A DNA stretch of 64,000 nt from CALREA01 sp041674865 (GCA_041674865.1 JBAYUX010000001.1:1-64000); one strand, 5' to 3'. Shown: positions 35,601-44,092, counted from the stretch's first letter. Numbers and translations: made by a program. Notes: a model not told the origin generated them from the letters alone.

Positions 35601-36897
35601 GTGCGACAGTTTTTGAAGCCGTGTAATAGGTTCCGGTTATCTTGAGATCAGCAAGACCGACAATTAATGGTTTATTGAAAACAATAGGGAGAAAAGTAGA
35701 AGTGTAATCAAGAGTTGCGATATCGGAAGAGTGCTCGCCATCACCAGCAGTAACTTCAAAAGTATAAGCGTCAGAAGAGTTTATGACATCATTTGGAATG
35801 GTGAAATACTGACATGTCCAGGTTGACTTGCTATATGAAAAATCGCCAGTCCAGAGATTGGCATATGGAGTAACGCAATTATCTTCATTACCAAGCTTTT
35901 CTGCAGACTTGCCCTCTACGGTTGCCATGGCATCCCAGTCTACAGAATAGACGAGCTTACCTGCACGTTTGACATTAAGTATATAATTAAATTGTTTAAA
36001 GTTGGCACCATCTCCTGCATGACGAGAGATATAGCTCCAAGGGTTCTTCTGGTAAGAGTCCATTGCATTGGTCCACGTAAGTTTTGAAGTGGCTGGATCA
36101 AAGACAAGGCTAGTCAATTGAGCGGGCTTTGGAAATACGAAGTTATAAGTGACTACTTCTGGATTTGGAAGACCGTTTCCGACAAGAAGCTTGAAGGTGT
36201 ATGTCTGGCCAGGGCTAAGTTTTTTAAGGTCGGCAATGGAGAGCTTGACGTATTTGCAGACATATACTGGAATTGTGGAAGAGTCGGTAAGCGCGTAACC
36301 GGTATTATACTCACCTAGAATGTGTACATTTTTGACACAATTGCCAAGGCTGCTCGGAGCATGCCACGCCTCATCAAGGGGGGACGTAATAATAGCATTG
36401 CCGCTTACATCCTGGACGCTCCAATTATAGTTAGAATAAAAATCCCCGCTCTGAGGCTCAAGGAGAATGCTGCTGATGGTTGAGAAAAGTCCTGTGCTAC
36501 TAAATTTATCGCCGGTGGTCGCTAATGTACCCGCGTTATTGGAATACCATCGAATAAGAATGCCGTCACTGTATGTTGATTTTCCATCTGTAGAAAATTT
36601 TGTATTATCTTCGATCAAGAAATCAGTCGTTTGTGGAACGGAAGGGGGTAATTTTCCAAGACCGTCGGTTTTTTTGTATTGAAATACGGAAACTCCTTTG
36701 TCGTCAATAAAGTTACCCTTCAAAAATCCTCCCGTTGTAGCCACAACAGCGGCGATTCCGAGAGCGACGATGATACCTCCAATAATAAACCACTTTTTGT
36801 TAGAAGAGGTTTCTGGAGTAATTTCTGGAGTTCCGGTCGGTGATAGTGGAGCTGGTGTGACCGGTGGCGTTGATGTATTTGGTGTTTGTGTTTCCAT
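32695..36897 (-). CDS. membrane-anchored multidomain surface protein with three C-terminal SLH domains, 1400 aa
   Basis: The start METQTPNTSTPP at 36897 gives a Pro/Thr-rich cytoplasmic head, then one transmembrane helix (about residues 36-58). The large exterior part has several Ig/FnIII-like beta domains (one at about 602-675 with TVTLNWNAAPKGQNCYYRI) and many Cys. A Gly-rich linker (about 1146-1181) leads to three SLH motifs at the end (SGYPGGQFFGPDDTLTRSQW, EQPISRGDATELLFLAI, GYFAPNQNLTRGQATKILVQ). SLH domains usually bind secondary wall polymer, so this protein could tether membrane to wall. It lies 28 nt after a gene with the same head-plus-helix layout and between pilus machinery and pilins. 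The frame open upstream to 37062 overlaps that gene and is rejected. Confidence 0.92.
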   Translation of the reverse strand: METQTPNTSTPPVTPAPLSPTGTPEITPETSSNKKWFIIGGIIVALGIAAVVATTGGFLKGNFIDDKGVSVFQYKKTDGLGKLPPSVPQTTDFLIEDNTKFSTDGKSTYSDGILIRWYSNNAGTLATTGDKFSSTGLFSTISSILLEPQSGDFYSNYNWSVQDVSGNAIITSPLDEAWHAPSSLGNCVKNVHILGEYNTGYALTDSSTIPVYVCKYVKLSIADLKKLSPGQTYTFKLLVGNGLPNPEVVTYNFVFPKPAQLTSLVFDPATSKLTWTNAMDSYQKNPWSYISRHAGDGANFKQFNYILNVKRAGKLVYSVDWDAMATVEGKSAEKLGNEDNCVTPYANLWTGDFSYSKSTWTCQYFTIPNDVINSSDAYTFEVTAGDGEHSSDIATLDYTSTFLPIVFNKPLIVGLADLKITGTYYTASKTVAPKPTFGTLLPMDAKDTNYKVSWTYDGYNGTNPSFENLAFTFNITQNGSNELINTLDTQDACYKNFRWTCPYFNVSKALSSVKPGQTYTVSVATQLFATNDLTLSKVLHTSEDATTELNVKADPIIGDLPFAKTIDISKQYQFDKNTFQFDLSNKQIGKTIADTTCTYKPANVTATPKENTVTLNWNAAPKGQNCYYRIRRGTDPAIQAIDKLLQNTTFSDTNVPVGNYEYLVQSYATQEKSGFVDETPATVKVAATALAKPILATPQAILQKGKDLYTQITWTTDTNCKVTNGQCLSVWEIRDLDGKATYSLLNNATGIQDSNVKKVNGANSGAVVGTMSKSISLDTDFINAMKAGAYTFAVKNITIDNAFTKPILESDWATGNFTVKDKVTETPTLTVTPSKVEVGSIKASLEMSGITFPKNASINLYDTCAGCDIGDILTTADKLTAKITIPDTTKPTTVSVEVRDVATGGPVGKTTFDVIAKAAAPKSPTITEYSLNGTKNPGSITIEQGTKLSFVLTGTNLAGVVAGDISLGLAPKTALTNFKPTDTTITFDIATDAMAPGNPLTVTVASAANWKSNSFMIAAKLPAGGGGGAPVNLPAATVGSLAVSDAAPGKSVISFVVNVGDGATADMIITSVIKITHADKTVTTYATFVEKIKDGVKTYDYSLMPGKTEMQPGDVVTIETVLSAPTIAGAAAPAKDSVTKTYTYTPPVVGGNGGGGSSGGGGPAPGSMTGGGGGGGGGAVILQPGSTKFFKFPFKTAPFTSFKDVQKNNPFGTYITILNNGKLANGSSVISGYPGGQFFGPDDTLTRSQWLKMIMNSFQIPAPALAKADKSPCKDVSKTNWAAPYFTAGVKLGLVDVYDDGTCKAEQPISRGDATELLFLAIAKIDGKTQTIVTASVGTTDVNPFKDIAPQSPVYKYIVSAEKYGFVKGVAKGYFAPNQNLTRGQATKILVQALGKLAVK

Positions 36898-36925
36898 GAT
36901 ATGTTTTGTGTTAGTGAGGTGAGGA

Positions 36926-37525
36926 TTATTGAGTGAGAACTGAGCTACCAGAAGAAGTCGTTCTATCAACTCCAGTAATGACGGTATTTCCATCAACTTG
37001 TGCCTCGACAACACCATTGTAGTCTTCAATTTTTGTACCTGACGGTAAGACAGAGATATCAACAGGCTGTGTCATGATAAGTTTTTCACCTACACGGAAA
37101 GACGATGCTGAATTAAGTCTTCGAGAAAAGAATTTTACCCAATTTGATTTATCATCTTTGGCTCCAGCTTTTGGTTTGGCATAACCAACAATATCAAGTG
37201 AATGGTCGCTCGTGATAGCATCCTTACCGCTATCGTAAGAAATCACGTAGGTAAGTGCAGGTGTGGTTGCCTTTGTATCTAGAGCCCAGTTAAGCGAAAA
37301 TTTCGCACTATTAGTCGCAAGATCTGTGACAAACGATCCCTTGAAAAGCTGTCCGCCGAAGAGTGCGGCAATCACGCCGACGACCACAACAGCAACGACA
37401 GCAAGAATAATCCAGACGCGTTTTCCGGAGTCACTCGATGATTCAGTCGACATTGGGAGCGGTTGGTTGACGTCAGAAGCTGACGCAGGCACACCCGTTG
37501 CCGGAGTTGGATTCATATTTTCCAT
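36926..37525 (-). CDS. single-pass membrane protein, 199 aa (pilus/SLH cluster)
   Basis: Unknown protein. A Pro/Ser/Asn-rich cytoplasmic head (residues 1-35) is followed by a strong transmembrane helix (RVWIILAVVAVVVVGVIAAL, about 36-55) and an exterior beta-rich domain of about 140 residues with no Cys. The head and helix resemble those of the 1400-aa SLH protein downstream (LFGGQLFKGSFVTD versus TTGGFLKGNFIDD), suggesting shared ancestry of the anchors. The two genes are 28 nt apart and share a strong promoter. A second ATG nine bases downstream is an alternative start. Confidence 0.85.
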   Translation of the reverse strand: MENMNPTPATGVPASASDVNQPLPMSTESSSDSGKRVWIILAVVAVVVVGVIAALFGGQLFKGSFVTDLATNSAKFSLNWALDTKATTPALTYVISYDSGKDAITSDHSLDIVGYAKPKAGAKDDKSNWVKFFSRRLNSASSFRVGEKLIMTQPVDISVLPSGTKIEDYNGVVEAQVDGNTVITGVDRTTSSGSSVLTQ

Positions 37526-37563
37526 GTTTTTTTGTTTTAAATATATAGTTAGGAAATCTCACT

Positions 37564-37593
37564 ATTATACCACAAAAGATGGGGAGTTGGCAA
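37564..37593 (-). promoter_or_regulatory. strong extended -10 promoter of the SLH transcription unit
   Basis: Minus strand: TTGCCA (37593-37588), 18-nt spacer, TATAAT (37569-37564) with the extended TGG. It drives the 199-aa and 1400-aa genes separately from the pilBC unit. Confidence 0.8.
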
Positions 37594-37640
37594 GACCCGA
37601 GAATGAGGCTTAGGATAGGGGTATTTATCGAGCCATAGCT

Positions 37641-38954
37641 TTACACCCCGCTCGATCCAATATTAGAAAGGTCCATAATCGGTAACATGATCGCAGCGAC
37701 CATACCACCAACGACGATACCAATCGCGATAATCAAAATTGGTTCGAAGGCCTTTGTGAGACCCTTCACCATCGCATCGACTTCATCATCATAGAGGGCG
37801 GCAATTTTTTCAGTAACGAGATCCAAGTGAGCGGTCTGTTCACCAATCTCCATCATGTTAATCAAAACAACCGGAAACAAGAATGGGTCATTCAACGTTT
37901 CAGCAAGCGGAATACCTTGTTCCACATCTTGCGCAGCAACCAATAATTTCTGTCGGTAGACTTCATTGCTAATCGCATTCGCAATGATTTTCAAAGACTG
38001 AACAACCGGCACGCCACTTCCAAGTAAATCGCTCAAGAGTCGTGAAAATCGAGCGAGTAACGACTTCATAATAAGCTTACCAAACATCGGAAGATGTAAC
38101 ATAAACATATCCCTCTGATACTTTCCAACAACGGTTTTTTTCCAAGCGCTGATACCCAAGAAAATTCCAAGACCACTTCCGAGCATAAGAATCCAGTACG
38201 CCTGGAAGAAAGCACTTACCGCGAGAAGAATCTGTGTCGGCATAGGAAGCTCTTTGCCAGTTTGCGTAAAGAAGTCCGTCATCTTTGGAACAACGACGAT
38301 CATCATAACGAAAACAACAGCGATCAATAAACAAACGATTACCGCCGGATAAATCATCGCGCCGAGGACTTTTGCCTGTATGGATGCGCTTTTTTCGAGA
38401 CGGTCGGCAAGACCAGAGAGAATATTATTGAGCTGACCTGTCGCTTCACCAGACTTGGACATACCAATTTCTGACTCATCAAAAACATCGCCATACTGAG
38501 CCATCGCATCTGACAAACTCTTACCCTGTTCGATTTTTTGAGCAATTTCTGAAACGATCTTGCTGAGTTTCTGGTTATCGGACGTCTGAGCAGAGAGCGT
38601 CTCAAGTGACTTCACAAGCGGAACACCCGCATTGAGCATCACCGCGAGTAAACGGAAGAATGTTGCCTTGTCTTTGACCGTGATAGACGAGTGTGAAATA
38701 AGCCAATCATTGATTCGATAAAAGAAGTCGACAATCGGATTTCCGCTCATCTTTCCGTAGCGAAGTCGTTCCTGCTCGATGAGTTTTTTGACCATCGAAA
38801 CCTCCGCGATATCAATCGTGAGAGACTGTGTTCCGTCAGCAGCGATAGGCGCAGCAGCATTGCCGTTTTGAACAGCATTGTTTGCAGGACTCTTGATTTT
38901 GAACGAGTCACCACCGCCATCTAACGAAAATGGTTGCTGCATATTATTAGACAT
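37641..38954 (-). CDS. pilC: type IV pilus inner-membrane platform protein PilC / GspF family
   Basis: A 437-aa polytopic platform protein that connects the assembly ATPase with the growing pilus. Two homologous GspF domains are visible: FFRLLAVMLNAGVPLVKSLE with IEQGKSLSDAM, and RFSRLLSDLLGSGVPVVQSL with VEQGIPLAETL. Each is followed by hydrophobic helices (AVIVCLLIAVVFVMMIVVV; the C-terminal IAIGIVVGGMVAAIMLPIM). A non-conserved soluble extension of about 60 residues precedes the first domain. The start overlaps the pilB stop by 8 nt. Family and position are clear. Confidence 0.95.
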   Translation of the reverse strand: MSNNMQQPFSLDGGGDSFKIKSPANNAVQNGNAAAPIAADGTQSLTIDIAEVSMVKKLIEQERLRYGKMSGNPIVDFFYRINDWLISHSSITVKDKATFFRLLAVMLNAGVPLVKSLETLSAQTSDNQKLSKIVSEIAQKIEQGKSLSDAMAQYGDVFDESEIGMSKSGEATGQLNNILSGLADRLEKSASIQAKVLGAMIYPAVIVCLLIAVVFVMMIVVVPKMTDFFTQTGKELPMPTQILLAVSAFFQAYWILMLGSGLGIFLGISAWKKTVVGKYQRDMFMLHLPMFGKLIMKSLLARFSRLLSDLLGSGVPVVQSLKIIANAISNEVYRQKLLVAAQDVEQGIPLAETLNDPFLFPVVLINMMEIGEQTAHLDLVTEKIAALYDDEVDAMVKGLTKAFEPILIIAIGIVVGGMVAAIMLPIMDLSNIGSSGV

Positions 38955-40212
38955 ATTCTTCTACTTTACGGGCTACGCTATAAACTTCCTCCAAAGAGCT
39001 AATACCAGAAAGTGCCTTCACTAAGCCATCTTGTTCGAGCGTAATCATACCCGACTTAATAGCTACTTTTTCAATATCAATCGCTGATGTATTTTCAAGA
39101 ATCATTTTTCGTAAGACATTATTCATTCGTAATACTTCATAAATCGCCGTTCGTCCGAAGTAGCCAATGTTGTTACACTGATCACATCCCTTTGGAACGT
39201 AGAACTGTTTCGTAACAAACATCTGCTTATCAAGTTCAGGATATTTTAATTCAATACCAACAAGTGCCTTGTCGATCTGGGCTTGTAGCTGCGGATCAAC
39301 CGCCTCTGTCGCAGGTTGACGACATGCCGTACATAACTTTCGAACGAGACGCTGAGCGATGATAACCTCAATAGTAGATGCCACCAAAAATGACGGCACA
39401 TCCATATTTTCAATACGAGTGAGTGTTTCAACCGCGCTATTCGTATGTACCGTACTCAAAACCAAGTGACCCGTAAGTGAAGCCTCGATCGCAATATCAA
39501 CTGTTTCTCGATCACGAATTTCTCCGACCATGATAATGTCCGGATCCTGACGAAGTGCAGCGCGCATACCCGTTGCAAAGTTATACTCAATCTCGTGATG
39601 TACCTGACTTTGGCTCAATCCATCCATCTGGATTTCAACTGGATCTTCAATGGTAAGAATATTCACATCGACCGTATTGAGCTTGTTTAAGCAGCAATAC
39701 AGTGTTGTCGTTTTACCAGAACCCGTAGGACCAGTATTAAGAATAATGCCGTTTGGAGAGTCGAGACCTTCCATCAAATAGGTATAATTATTTCCCTGAA
39801 GACCGATCTCATTTACCGCAGGAATTTTTCGTGACTTATCCTGAATACGCATAACGATCTTTTCTCCGTTCACGGTAGGAAATGTAGAGACACGAAGATC
39901 GAGATCTCGGTTGTCCTTCGACGTAACCGAACATCGTCCATCTTGTGGAATTCGCTGCTCATCAATCTTCAAGTTCGACATGATCTTGATACGAGAAACG
40001 ACAGCTGGATGAATATTAGAAGGATATTCAACAATTTCTTGCAAGACACCATCAACACGATAACGAATACGAACACGTGTTTCTTCAGGCTCAACGTGAA
40101 TATCACTGGATCGCATATCAAGCGCCAAACTAATCATCATCAAAGCCAGCTGGGGAATGTTCCCAGATAAAATCGAGTCCTTGAGTTGTTGGAATTTAGC
40201 GTTATCAATCAT
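38947..40212 (-). CDS. pilB: type IV pilus / type II secretion assembly ATPase (PilB/GspE-like)
   Basis: A 421-aa hexameric ATPase powering pilin polymerisation. Walker A GPTGSGKTT is at residues 161-169, the Asp box at DPVEIQ and Walker B at DIIMVGEIRD, followed by the His box GHLVLSTVHTNSA. A tetracysteine zinc site (CTAC near 304 and CDQC near 343) marks PilB/GspE rather than the retraction ATPase PilT. It is shorter than typical PilB (about 560 aa): the N-terminal GSPII_E_N domain is missing and the protein starts at the domain just before the motor. It lies between the PilO-like gene and pilC, with which it overlaps by 8 nt. Confidence 0.95.
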   Translation of the reverse strand: MIDNAKFQQLKDSILSGNIPQLALMMISLALDMRSSDIHVEPEETRVRIRYRVDGVLQEIVEYPSNIHPAVVSRIKIMSNLKIDEQRIPQDGRCSVTSKDNRDLDLRVSTFPTVNGEKIVMRIQDKSRKIPAVNEIGLQGNNYTYLMEGLDSPNGIILNTGPTGSGKTTTLYCCLNKLNTVDVNILTIEDPVEIQMDGLSQSQVHHEIEYNFATGMRAALRQDPDIIMVGEIRDRETVDIAIEASLTGHLVLSTVHTNSAVETLTRIENMDVPSFLVASTIEVIIAQRLVRKLCTACRQPATEAVDPQLQAQIDKALVGIELKYPELDKQMFVTKQFYVPKGCDQCNNIGYFGRTAIYEVLRMNNVLRKMILENTSAIDIEKVAIKSGMITLEQDGLVKALSGISSLEEVYSVARKVEEYV

Positions 40213-40231
40213 CCTCTCAGTCGATCAAGAA

Positions 40232-40885
40232 TTATTTTTTTGTTTTCTGGAAGTAGGCGCTCAAATTGGCACGGAACTGAATCGTGCTCTTGGCTGAGCC
40301 AGTATCGTCACTATTGAAATTGAGCTGAATTGACTTGAGATCGAGAAGTCGGAGTTTCTTGGAAAGCGTTCCAGAACTCTGAACAAATCGAAGGAAGTCG
40401 TAAAAACCGTTTTCTGATGCGGTAATATTCATGCTAATTGGAAGAATATCGTACTTAGCGGAAGCATCTGACGTTGGGGATCCATACTGAATATCAGTGA
40501 CAACCACAGGATCATTTCCCTTCTTCTTATTATAGCTGAAGAAGTAGTCATCGAACTCCTTGGTAAGAGAGGTGTAATCTTCCTCAAGAGGGAAGACGCT
40601 CGCGAGCTCCTTATTCATAGAAGCATCAGTATCCTTATAAAGGGCCTGGGCCGCAGTATATGCGTCAGCTTCTTTTTTATTATCCTTTTCAAGCTGACTA
40701 ACGAAAGCATCACTCTGGGCAACAACGGTATTCTTATCAGAGTATTCGAGGTATTTTTCAATGCCATAATACGCAACACCCAAGGCAACAAAGACAAGGA
40801 GAATCGCATAAAGCTTTACGCTTCGGCTAATATAATGTTGTCGAATGAATGCTGGTGAGCCTAATTCTTGTGGAAGTGCGTCCAT
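40232..40885 (-). CDS. PilO-like pilus assembly protein
   Basis: A 217-aa bitopic membrane protein: cytoplasmic N-terminus of about 24 residues, one transmembrane helix (about 25-42), a coiled-coil-like helix (about 50-95) and a C-terminal alpha/beta domain (MNITASENGFYDFLRFVQSS, LDLKSIQLNF). This is the layout of PilO/GspM proteins, which pair with PilN to align the machinery. The assignment rests on layout and position between a PilN-like gene and pilB; sequence similarity alone is weak. Confidence 0.7.
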   Translation of the reverse strand: MDALPQELGSPAFIRQHYISRSVKLYAILLVFVALGVAYYGIEKYLEYSDKNTVVAQSDAFVSQLEKDNKKEADAYTAAQALYKDTDASMNKELASVFPLEEDYTSLTKEFDDYFFSYNKKKGNDPVVVTDIQYGSPTSDASAKYDILPISMNITASENGFYDFLRFVQSSGTLSKKLRLLDLKSIQLNFNSDDTGSAKSTIQFRANLSAYFQKTKK

Positions 40886-40898
40886 GAGAAAAGTGTAA

Positions 40899-42599
40899 TT
40901 ACGGTGTAGTAGAAGGTTCTGTAGGTGCAGGAGCTGGTGTAGACGTGTCTGTCGGAGCCGCTGGTTCAGGTGAAGGAGTTACTGCAGGCGCAGGTTCTGT
41001 GGCTGGCTCAGGAGTGGCAGGTGTTGCCGGTACATCCGGTACATCTGGTGTAACATCAGGAGCCTTAGGAGCCGAGAAGACATTTGAAAGGCTACCGAGA
41101 TTAACGGCAGTATCTCGAGAGTCACGATCATCTTCTTTCTGGAGAGAGAGATCGATTTTGAAGTTACCTTCGAAACCATCCTTATCTGAAGTGAAGCTCT
41201 TTGAGAACGTTCGCATTTCTACATCTTTGAATTTAGATGAACCCTCAAGAATATCGATAAGATCGGCGACAATAGTAAAGTTCACGCCATCAAAGTCCTT
41301 AACATTACCACTAATAGTGATACGTCCGGTGTCTCCGTTGAAGTCAAAGCCAGTATATTGAATACCTCCAACATCCTTATAAAGCTTTGTTTTGAATCGA
41401 CCCTTATCAATAGATGTCGTTTTGTCGTAAATTTCCGTAATAATGGAATACCAAGGAATACGATGATCCTTAATATGGAAGATGAATGCGAGACGTTGAT
41501 TGTAATGATTACTCATTTGAAGAATGAATGCGCGAAGGTCGGCATGTGACATCTTGCTCAAGTCCGTAGATGTGAGTGCAAGAAGGGCATTGTTACCAAC
41601 GATCATCTTCATTTCATTGAGATCGCGAACCTCATCTGGGTTTGCGCCAGTCTTTTGAGTGTCGATATACTGCTTGAGTGAGTCCTGGAACTCCTGAGTA
41701 GCAAGTTTCTTTTCTTCTTCTGCGGCTGCAGCAGGATCAAGAGTTTCGCGGTTAGCAACAGGGTCGACTTCATGATAAAGAGGAACGATAATACTCTTTG
41801 AAAGTTTTTCTCGTGCATCGTCAAACGGTTTTGTGAGATCAGTTTTTGCAGTATCGAGATCAGAAAGAAGTTCTGACTTTTGTGGATTGTCCGCTGGCGT
41901 TGACTTCCAAGCGTCATATTTCTGAAGATACTCATTTGCCTGATAAAAGAACTGATCGAGATCTTTTTTTGCAATTCGATATCGGTAGAAGTTGACCTGA
42001 GTTTGCATACTTCTGAGCTGATCGTTCGTTGTTGAAAGCCGTTTTCCGACATTATCACTGCCGAACAGGTTGAAGTTTGGATCGAGCTGCGCGTAGAAGT
42101 AGAGGAACAAGAAGAATCCAAGAGTAACGAAACATGCGAGTGCAATTTTCACACCAGAGAGCTGTCGCTTGAGGTGATATTCACGATCGATAAAGAGACT
42201 CGTATCGATTTTTGGAAGTTCTCCGAGAATAGATTTTTTCTTTTCAACATTTTCTTCTTCGCTCTTGATCAAGCTCTGGAACATGAGATCGTTTCCCTTT
42301 TCGCCTTTGTTTGCCGCAAAGAGGTTTTTGAGGAATGGATCGTCGGATGAAGCCGTGCTAGCAGGCACAGAAGTTGAAGTAGTTGCCGTGGCGGCCACTG
42401 GCTTTGTCGCTGCTGCTGTCGCTGAAGTTGCTGTTGTTGCAGATTTTGACATCGCAGTAGTGCCCATGCTTCCTTCACCAAGCGGAGCTTTTGAGTCCGT
42501 AAGATGCGGCGTAATAATTTCTATTCCAGCAGCACTCGTCGGACCGGCGAGGAAGTGGAAGAGTCGTTCTTCTGAAATGAAATCGAAAATCTTGTCCAT
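40899..42599 (-). CDS. PilN-like bitopic membrane protein with Ala/Thr- and Pro-rich extensions
   Basis: A 566-aa protein. The cytoplasmic part (residues 1-149) has a low-complexity Ala/Thr/Ser stretch (about 47-85) and a conserved-looking segment before the membrane (GELPKIDTSLFIDREYHLK). One transmembrane helix (about 150-171) is followed by helical coiled-coil and alpha/beta regions, then a Pro/Ala/Thr-rich tail of about 60 residues. Position first in the operon, before the PilO-like gene, and the membrane layout suggest a PilN-type partner. It is much longer than normal PilN (about 200 aa), so it may combine PilN with extra scaffold functions. PilM is not seen. Confidence 0.65.
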   Translation of the reverse strand: MDKIFDFISEERLFHFLAGPTSAAGIEIITPHLTDSKAPLGEGSMGTTAMSKSATTATSATAAATKPVAATATTSTSVPASTASSDDPFLKNLFAANKGEKGNDLMFQSLIKSEEENVEKKKSILGELPKIDTSLFIDREYHLKRQLSGVKIALACFVTLGFFLFLYFYAQLDPNFNLFGSDNVGKRLSTTNDQLRSMQTQVNFYRYRIAKKDLDQFFYQANEYLQKYDAWKSTPADNPQKSELLSDLDTAKTDLTKPFDDAREKLSKSIIVPLYHEVDPVANRETLDPAAAAEEEKKLATQEFQDSLKQYIDTQKTGANPDEVRDLNEMKMIVGNNALLALTSTDLSKMSHADLRAFILQMSNHYNQRLAFIFHIKDHRIPWYSIITEIYDKTTSIDKGRFKTKLYKDVGGIQYTGFDFNGDTGRITISGNVKDFDGVNFTIVADLIDILEGSSKFKDVEMRTFSKSFTSDKDGFEGNFKIDLSLQKEDDRDSRDTAVNLGSLSNVFSAPKAPDVTPDVPDVPATPATPEPATEPAPAVTPSPEPAAPTDTSTPAPAPTEPSTTP

Positions 42600-42688
42600 G
42601 ATGATTGTGTTTTGGTTTTGATTTTTTGTTGGCTCGTTTTTTGAAAGATCCCATTGGGGTCAACTCGAGCATCAAATTAAATCTACTC

Positions 42689-42717
42689 ATTGTATCAAAA
42701 AATAGCCGGATTGTAAA
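42689..42717 (-). promoter_or_regulatory. extended -10 promoter of the pilus assembly operon
   Basis: Minus strand: TTTACA (42717-42712), 17-nt spacer, TACAAT (42694-42689) with extended TG. It drives the PilN-like, PilO-like, pilB and pilC genes. Confidence 0.75.
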
Positions 42718-42777
42718 TAGCTTTGAGTGAGGTCTGACAGAGTGACTGAGCGGCTCGAACCAGCTTTATTGCAAGAT

Positions 42778-42945
42778 TTTAAAAGTATTGTATGAAGTGA
42801 ATTTCTGTCCGGGCAGAGTGAAGCTGAAGATCCCTTAGCAAGAAGTTCAGCTTTAAAAAATCAAAATGAATACTTGACTTTTATAAAAAATCTGACATAT
42901 TCGGAAATTTCGGCGCCGAAATTTCCAGCTTTAAAAGTATTGTAT
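42778..42945. repeat. intergenic repeat cluster: direct repeats and a hairpin
   Basis: The 16-bp word tttaaaagtattgtat occurs at 42778-42793 and 42930-42945. Between them lies an 8-bp stem, aagctgaa (42821-42828) with ttcagctt (42846-42853). The word cagcttta occurs three times (about 42761, 42849, 42928). The whole 42718-43000 stretch holds no credible ORF on either strand. Confidence 0.65.
42903..42926. repeat. perfect 24-bp palindrome
   Basis: Two 12-bp arms, ggaaatttcggc and its exact reverse complement, meet without a loop. It sits directly after a possible plus-strand promoter (TTGACT at 42874, 16-nt spacer, CATATT at 42896), where an operator would be. No T-run follows on either strand, so it is not an intrinsic terminator. 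Confidence 0.85.
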
Positions 42946-43000
42946 TTTCAATAAAAGTATAACAAGGAAACATATATAAAAAAGTCAACATTCACTACCT

Positions 43001-43028
43001 TTGCTGCAGTCCTAAAATCCGCTAGGCT
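43001..43028 (+). promoter_or_regulatory. predicted promoter for lipA
   Basis: TTGCTG (43001-43006), 16-nt spacer, TAGGCT (43023-43028). Leader of about 40 nt. The upstream TTGACT/CATATT pair near the palindrome is an alternative. Confidence 0.4.
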
Positions 43029-43073
43029 TGAGCTCTAAGCAAATTCCATGAAGCGCCAAGACGGGTTCAAATT

Positions 43074-44042
43074 ATGAGCAAATCAGCTTTACGTACAGGG
43101 CTCGTGCAGCAAGAGCAAGTGACAGTAGATCGCTCACAGCGAACCAAACGCCCATCCCTTCCCGAGTGGTTCAAAATCCGCCCGCCAACAACGAGTGCAT
43201 TCACACGAATCAAAGGCGAACTTGCCACAACCGGCCTCAAAACCGTGTGCGAGGAGGCGCACTGCCCAAATCTCTCCGAGTGTTGGAGTGGTGGAACGGC
43301 GACGTACATGTTGCTCGGCGATACGTGTACGCGCGGTTGTCAGTTTTGTGCGGTGAAGACGGGAAATCCACACCAAGAAATCGACGAACTCGAACCATGG
43401 AAACTCGCACAGACGATAAAAAAATCAGGACTCGATTATGTCGTGCTCACGATGGTTGCGCGCGATGATTTGGAAGATGGTGGAGCAGCACATCTCGCGA
43501 AATGCATTCGCGCTATTCATCAAACAACACCGCAGGTATTAGTCGAAATTCTCATCTCAGATTTACGCGGAAAAGAGTCGTCACTTGCAATCGTTTTGGA
43601 AAGTAGACCAGTCGTTTTGGCGCATAACATAGAGACAATCGACCGACTCACAAAATTCGTTCGTGATGGTCGTGCGAGTTACAAACAGACACTTCAGGTA
43701 CTCGCAAATGCAAAAAAACTCGTCACAGAAAATGCATCGCTCAAAAAAATCTACACCAAATCATCCATCATGCTCGGACTTGGCGAGACGGAAGAAGAAG
43801 TTATTCAAACCATGAAAGATCTTCGCAGTGTCGGCACTGACATGCTCACGCTCGGTCAGTATCTTCAGCCATCTTCGAAACACATCGAACTCAAGGAATA
43901 TGTTCACCCCGATCAGTTCGCTCGTCTCGAAAAAATCGGCCTCGATCTTGGATTTATCTACGTCGCCTCCGGGCCGCTCGTCAGGAGTTCGTATAAGGCG
44001 GGAGAGCTGTTCGTGAAGTCGCAGATTACGCATCAAAGATAA
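43074..44042 (+). CDS. lipA: lipoyl synthase
   Basis: A 322-aa radical-SAM enzyme that inserts two sulphurs into octanoyl groups on lipoyl domains. The auxiliary-cluster cysteines C59, C64 and C70 (CEEAHCPNLSEC) and the radical-SAM CxxxCxxC at C85, C89 and C92 (CTRGCQFC) are present, as is the C-terminal RSSY that ligates the auxiliary cluster. Length is normal. It is upstream of the pyruvate dehydrogenase genes whose E2 carries the target lipoyl lysine, with one methyltransferase gene between. No LipB octanoyltransferase is in the window; the lplA-lplB pair at 51-52 kb may supply the acyl group. Confidence 0.96.
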   Translation: MSKSALRTGLVQQEQVTVDRSQRTKRPSLPEWFKIRPPTTSAFTRIKGELATTGLKTVCEEAHCPNLSECWSGGTATYMLLGDTCTRGCQFCAVKTGNPHQEIDELEPWKLAQTIKKSGLDYVVLTMVARDDLEDGGAAHLAKCIRAIHQTTPQVLVEILISDLRGKESSLAIVLESRPVVLAHNIETIDRLTKFVRDGRASYKQTLQVLANAKKLVTENASLKKIYTKSSIMLGLGETEEEVIQTMKDLRSVGTDMLTLGQYLQPSSKHIELKEYVHPDQFARLEKIGLDLGFIYVASGPLVRSSYKAGELFVKSQITHQR

Positions 44043-44092
44043 GAAATAATCAAAGCTGAATCAAGGCTAAAACCTCTGCCCATAAGGATAGA

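Noticed and set aside
42740..42790. tRNA-like T-arm (ggttcgagcc on the minus strand)
   Set aside because: No acceptor, D-arm or anticodon stem can be built around it.
43040..43073. tRNA-like gggttcaaat before lipA
   Set aside because: The 3' side of the T stem is missing; coincidental.
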